Positions 4,962-7,769 of a stretch of DNA of 7,769 nt are shown here, one piece after another. Position 1 is the first letter of the stretch; every line of letters begins with the position of its first letter. The DNA comes from Actinomycetales bacterium (lineage in GTDB: Bacteria > Actinomycetota > Actinomycetes > Actinomycetales > Microbacteriaceae), in NCBI GenBank assembly GCA_015655255.1, contig JAATFJ010000154.1:1-7769 (forward strand). The letters are read 5' to 3'. Position numbers and translations under genes: made by a program. The notes under the pieces were generated by a model. It saw only the letters and a program-made list of their open reading frames with translations. It was not told the DNA's origin and did not search any database.

Positions 4962-5486
4962 TCAGTGATGGGCGAGGGACTCCAGGACGACGACGGCCGT
5001 GCCGAGCGCGGCCTCTGCGGCGAGGACGACGACCCGCTGCCAGAAATGCAGCGGCACACGACGGATCGCGACCCAGCCGATGAGGACGAGCGTGACGATG
5101 AGTGCGACGATGCTCCCGCGGATCGCGCTCGTCGGCGTCCACCAGCCCAAGCCCGCCGCCCCGAGGAAGAGGAACGGCAGCGCGAGCGCCGTGAAGGCGC
5201 CGAGCGAGACGGAGGCCGCGGCGCGCAGTTCTGCGCGCGTCATGAAGCGCTCATGCGCGACGAGATGGGAGATGACGTCGGCGACGAAGATCGCCAGGAG
5301 CATCCCCGCGGCGGTGATGAGGAGCGTGCGTGCGGCCTCGCCCGCCGTGGGCGCGCGATGGGACAGCATCGAGATGAGCACGGCGATGGCCGTGAAGGTG
5401 AGGTAGATGCGTTCCTTCAGCGCGTCGGCGCGTGCCTCGCGCACTTCCAAGGCGGGAACGGGACGGGCGGGACGGGAACGGGCCAT
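4962..5486 (-). CDS. Putative five-TM membrane protein of unknown function
   Basis: This is a 174-residue integral membrane protein I cannot assign to a named family, although its make-up resembles hypothetical membrane proteins seen in other actinobacteria. A basic, proline-rich N-terminus (MARSRPARPVPAL) and a charged stretch (14-26) precede hydrophobic segments near 27-43, 53-74, 94-114, 122-141 and 150-170. Charged or polar residues within or near the membrane (Asp70 and His74 in FVADVISHLVAH, and Glu158) could matter, but no catalytic or transport motif is recognisable. The start at base 5486 is chosen because GGAG lies 9 bases upstream on the coding strand and an upstream extension to 5720 would add a low-complexity Pro/Arg stretch without homology. 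It is convergent with the GAPDH gene and divergent from the acyl-CoA synthetase. Its first twelve codons are the complement of a G-run motif. Confidence 0.75.
   Translation of the reverse strand: MARSRPARPVPALEVREARADALKERIYLTFTAIAVLISMLSHRAPTAGEAARTLLITAAGMLLAIFVADVISHLVAHERFMTRAELRAAASVSLGAFTALALPFLFLGAAGLGWWTPTSAIRGSIVALIVTLVLIGWVAIRRVPLHFWQRVVVLAAEAALGTAVVVLESLAHH
5454..5482 (+). repeat. Symmetric six-run G-quadruplex-like motif over the start of the membrane protein gene
   Basis: Six GGG runs (5454-5456, 5460-5462, 5465-5467, 5469-5471, 5474-5476, 5480-5482) are separated by AAC, AC, C, AC and AAC: loop lengths 3, 2, 1, 2, 3. This meets the usual G-quadruplex pattern several times over. 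The G-rich strand is the template strand of the membrane protein gene and the motif ends beside its start codon. Whether it folds in the cell is unknown; it also reflects Pro/Arg/Ala codons CCC, CGT and GCC. Confidence 0.6.
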
Positions 5487-5602
5487 CCTCTTATTCTCCG
5501 GTATTCCCGCGGGCCGCGTGTTCGGGCGTCGAGGGCGGGGATGGGCCCTCTCCTCAGGCAGCGGCCGTCCAGGAGAGCGCCGGGGACCCGGTAGGCGGCG
5601 GG

Positions 5603-5612
5603 GCGGATCCGC
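5603..5612. promoter_or_regulatory. 10-bp palindrome in the divergent intergenic region
   Basis: GCGGATCCGC is a perfect palindrome in the 254-base gap (5487-5740) between the membrane protein gene and the acyl-CoA synthetase gene. The gap should hold both promoters. I see no convincing -35/-10 pair; TGACATGCT (5661-5669) is a weak extended -10 candidate for the synthetase. A CCCGCGGG palindrome is also present at 5506-5513. Either could be an operator, but such GC palindromes are common in this base composition. Confidence 0.2.
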
Positions 5613-5740
5613 GGGCAGTCGGGCAGGCGGACAGGCACCCCGGGCGTACACAGCCGACGGTGACATGCTGGAGACACACATGAGACGACAGAGCCGGGAG
5701 GCACCCGGCGATCGTCGCACCGCGCGGGGAAGGCGTACGC

Positions 5741-7444
5741 ATGAGTTCGGAGAGTTTCTACGAGACCCGCCCGTGGCTGTCCTCCTATGCGGAGGGCGTG
5801 CCCACCGATATCGGGGAGGTGACCGAGACGCTCCCCGAGATGCTCACGGCGAGCGCCCGGGTGTACGGGCGGCATGTCGCCCTGGAGTTCTTCGGCGCCA
5901 CCCTCACCTATCGGGAGCTGCAGGACGAGGTCTCCCGCGTCGCCGCCGGGCTCCGTCGGATCGGCGTGCGCCGCGGCGATCGAGTGGCGCTCATCCTCCC
6001 GAACTGTCCGCAGCACGTCATCGCCTTTTTCGCGATCCTGCGGCTCGGCGCGGTCGTCGTGGAGCACAACCCTCTCTACACGGCCCGCGAACTGCGGCAC
6101 CAATTCGAGGACCATGATGCGAAGACGGCCATCGTCTGGGACGCGAGCTGCGACACGATCGCTGCTCTCCCCGAGGACGCCCGGCCCACGCGCATCATCT
6201 CCGTCGACATGACCCGCGCTATGCCGCGCGCACAGCGTCTCCTACTCCGCCTCCCGGTGAAGGCCGCGAAGGAGGCGCGGGCACGGCTCACGAAGAAACC
6301 CTCCGCACGCGGCATCACCCCCTGGGCGTCGCTCCGGCGCCGCCGCGGCGTCTCCCGTCGCGTCGCCGCACCCGCCCTCGACGACGTCGCCGTGCTGCAG
6401 TACACGAGCGGAACGACGGGCACCGCGAAAGGCGCGATCCTCACGCACCGCAATCTCCGCGCGAATGCGATGCAAGGGCGGGCCTGGCTCCCCGGCCTCC
6501 AGGAGGGCGCTGAGACGTTCTTCGGCGTGCTGCCCCTCTTCCACGCCTACGGCATGACCCTGTGCCTCACCTTCGCGATGAGCATCGGCGCGCGGCTCGT
6601 GCTCTTCCCGACCTTCGATGTGGGTCTCGTCACGAAGGCGGCGCGGAAGAGCCCCGCCACCTTCCTTCCCGCCGTGCCGCCCATCTACGATCGGCTCGCC
6701 CGCGCGGCGGCCCACGGGACACTCGACCTGTCCTCCGTCCGCTTCGCGCTCTCGGGGGCGATGGCGCTCCCCGTCGCCACGGTGCGCCGCTGGGAGGACG
6801 TCACTGGCGGGCTCCTCGTCGAGGGCTACGGGATGACGGAGAGCTCCCCCGTGGCACTGGGGAACCCCGCCGGTCCCACGCGCCGTCCCGGCACTGTCGG
6901 GGTGCCGCTACCTGGCACGGACATCCGCATCGTGGATCCGGAGGAGCCCACGCGGGCATTGCCGCCTGACGAGGCGGGGGAGCTGCTGCTGCGCGGCCCG
7001 CAGGTGTTCTCCGGATACTGGCGTCGTCCCGAGGAGACACGAGCGGCCCTCCTCGATGGCGGCTGGCTGCGCACAGGCGACATCGCCACGATCTCGGAGG
7101 ACGGATTCGTGACGATCGTCGACCGGCGCAAGGAGCTCATCATCACGGGCGGCTTCAACGTCGCCCCCTCCGAGGTGGAGGAGACGCTCGTCTCCTACCC
7201 CGATATCGAGGAGGCCGCCGTCGTCGCGCTTCCCCGGGAGGATGGCTCCGAGATGGTCGCGGCCGCCATCGTGCTGCGCGAGGGTGCCGAGGTGGCGATG
7301 GAGGCGGTCCGCGAGTTCTGCCGTGCGCACCTCGCCGCCTATAAGGTGCCGCGCACGATCGTCGTCGTCGACGAGCTGCCGCGTTCCCTCGTCGGCAAGG
7401 TGCTGCGTCGCGAGGTGAGGGAGCGGCTGCGCGCGCCGAAGTGA
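5741..7444 (+). CDS. Long-chain-fatty-acid--CoA ligase (acyl-CoA synthetase, AMP-forming)
   Basis: This 567-residue ANL-superfamily enzyme activates a fatty acid with ATP to an acyl-adenylate, then transfers it to CoA for beta-oxidation or lipid synthesis. All core motifs are intact: the phosphate-binding YTSGTTGTAKG (221-231), the adenine/acyl region ALSGAMAL (336-343), GYGMTES (362-368), GWLRTGD with the ATP-ribose Asp447, the hinge DRRKELI (461-467), the CoA-region GGFNVAPSEVEE (470-481), and the catalytic lysine Lys553 in SLVGKVLRRE. Length fits FadD-type ligases. A basic linker (about 170-210) precedes the P-loop strand. ATG 5741 is supported by a strong ribosome binding site GGGGAAGG (5726-5733) 7 bases upstream. 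It stands alone, divergent from the membrane protein gene and convergent with the Mrp gene. Chain-length preference cannot be read; medium-chain or aryl acids remain possible. Confidence 0.92.
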   Translation: MSSESFYETRPWLSSYAEGVPTDIGEVTETLPEMLTASARVYGRHVALEFFGATLTYRELQDEVSRVAAGLRRIGVRRGDRVALILPNCPQHVIAFFAILRLGAVVVEHNPLYTARELRHQFEDHDAKTAIVWDASCDTIAALPEDARPTRIISVDMTRAMPRAQRLLLRLPVKAAKEARARLTKKPSARGITPWASLRRRRGVSRRVAAPALDDVAVLQYTSGTTGTAKGAILTHRNLRANAMQGRAWLPGLQEGAETFFGVLPLFHAYGMTLCLTFAMSIGARLVLFPTFDVGLVTKAARKSPATFLPAVPPIYDRLARAAAHGTLDLSSVRFALSGAMALPVATVRRWEDVTGGLLVEGYGMTESSPVALGNPAGPTRRPGTVGVPLPGTDIRIVDPEEPTRALPPDEAGELLLRGPQVFSGYWRRPEETRAALLDGGWLRTGDIATISEDGFVTIVDRRKELIITGGFNVAPSEVEETLVSYPDIEEAAVVALPREDGSEMVAAAIVLREGAEVAMEAVREFCRAHLAAYKVPRTIVVVDELPRSLVGKVLRREVRERLRAPK

Positions 7445-7470
7445 CGGCCGGACCCGCGGACCGTTTCTAT
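7444..7470 (+). terminator. Weak terminator candidate after the acyl-CoA synthetase
   Basis: ACGG (7444-7447) can pair with CCGT (7461-7464) around a GC-rich interior, and TTTCTAT follows. On the other strand the stem gains a G-T pair (six pairs in all). It sits in the 22-base gap between two convergent genes and may serve the synthetase transcript. Confidence 0.25.
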
Positions 7471-7769
7471 GGCAGGGCAAGCCTCGCGATGCCCACGGAG
7501 AGCGGGCGACCGGCGAGGCCGCGGCCGCCACGGGCGAGACGGGCCGCCACGTTGAGGATCGCGTCCGCGGCTGGATCGTCGGGGGCGCTCAGCACGATGG
7601 GCTCGCCCGCGTCGCCGCCCGCCCGCAGCGCGGGGCTCAGTGGCACCGAGGCGAGGAGAGGGACCTCCTCACCGTCGCGGGACAGCGCCGCGGCGACCTC
7701 GGTGCCCCCGCCGGAACCGAACAGCTCCAGGCGGCTGCCGTCGGGTAGCGCGATAAGGCTCGAGGTGTC
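7467..7769 (-). CDS. mrp: Mrp/ApbC-family iron-sulfur cluster carrier ATPase, C-terminal part
   Basis: The last 100 residues of a P-loop NTPase of the Mrp/NBP35/ApbC family are present; the gene starts beyond the right edge. These proteins bind and deliver iron-sulfur clusters in the cytosol. Visible are the stretch after the CxxC region (LIALPDGSRLELFGSGGG), then PLLASVPLSPALRAGGDAGEPIVL, which matches the conserved family segment PLLGxIPLDPxLRExGDxGxPVV, and SAPDDPAAD followed by a helix and a short tail ending GLAGRPLSVGIARLALP. The CxxC cluster ligands and the Walker A motif would lie outside the window, so the completeness of the gene is unknown. It converges with the acyl-CoA synthetase gene with 22 bases between stops. 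No sign of damage in the visible part. Confidence 0.88.
   Translation of the reverse strand, partial: DTSSLIALPDGSRLELFGSGGGTEVAAALSRDGEEVPLLASVPLSPALRAGGDAGEPIVLSAPDDPAADAILNVAARLARGGRGLAGRPLSVGIARLALP

Noticed and set aside
3472..5142. Long open frame (556 codons) on the minus strand opposite the GAPDH gene
   Set aside because: It is rich in Arg/Asp/Val with no recognisable motif. It mirrors a fully conserved GAPDH, which is the usual effect of GC-rich codon bias.
5487..5720. N-terminal extension of the membrane protein up to 5720
   Set aside because: The added 78 residues are Pro/Arg-rich and low-complexity, and would fill the divergent promoter region.
6908..7531. 207-codon minus-strand frame entering the right end
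   Set aside because: It overlaps the conserved C-terminus of the acyl-CoA synthetase and runs in a different frame from the Mrp C-terminus on the same strand.
1..7769. CRISPR array, transposase, integrase, tRNA or rRNA gene, toxin-antitoxin or phage-defence genes
   Set aside because: No repeated spacer structure, inverted-repeat-bounded element, cloverleaf or matching protein motif was seen on either strand.

Overview
The window is high-GC (about two thirds G+C by eye, third codon positions mostly G/C) and carries ordinary chromosomal genes of an actinobacterium. Evidence for this is a long, N-terminally extended glyceraldehyde-3-phosphate dehydrogenase of the corynebacterial GapB type, apparently leaderless genes with a TANNNT -10 box 6-7 bases before the ATG, and GC-rich hairpins without U-tracts after genes. 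Micrococcales (for example the Dermabacter/Brachybacterium group) is my best guess, but this is inference.

Layout, left to right. Positions 1-580: the C-terminal two thirds of a short-chain dehydrogenase/reductase (SDR) on the + strand. It is cut by an in-frame TGA at 89-91 just before its NAAG motif, so it looks like a pseudogene. Positions 700-1323 (+): an isochorismatase-family cysteine hydrolase with its own leaderless promoter and a nearby perfect dyad. Positions 1413-3433 (+): a MarR-type repressor followed by a 12-TM MATE efflux pump. The marR promoter is covered by a 29-bp near-perfect palindrome made of two TTAG-N4-CTAA boxes, which suggests an autoregulated, drug-responsive repressor/pump unit of the MepR-MepA kind. 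Positions 3541-4953 (+): the GapB-type dehydrogenase. Positions 4962-5486 (-): a small conserved-looking five-TM membrane protein of unknown function, convergent with gapB. Its first codons lie on a six-run G-quadruplex-like motif. Positions 5741-7444 (+): a fatty acyl-CoA synthetase (FadD type), divergent from the membrane protein gene. Positions 7467-7769 (-): the C-terminus of an Mrp/ApbC iron-sulfur carrier ATPase that continues beyond the right edge.

Only the marR-MATE pair is clearly a functional unit. The remaining genes are housekeeping or accessory metabolism with separate transcription. There is no mobile element, CRISPR array, RNA gene or multi-gene defence system. I see no convincing novel system. 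The best leads are the composite MarR operator, the broken SDR, the strong hairpin between marR and the pump, and the symmetric G-run motif at 5454-5482.
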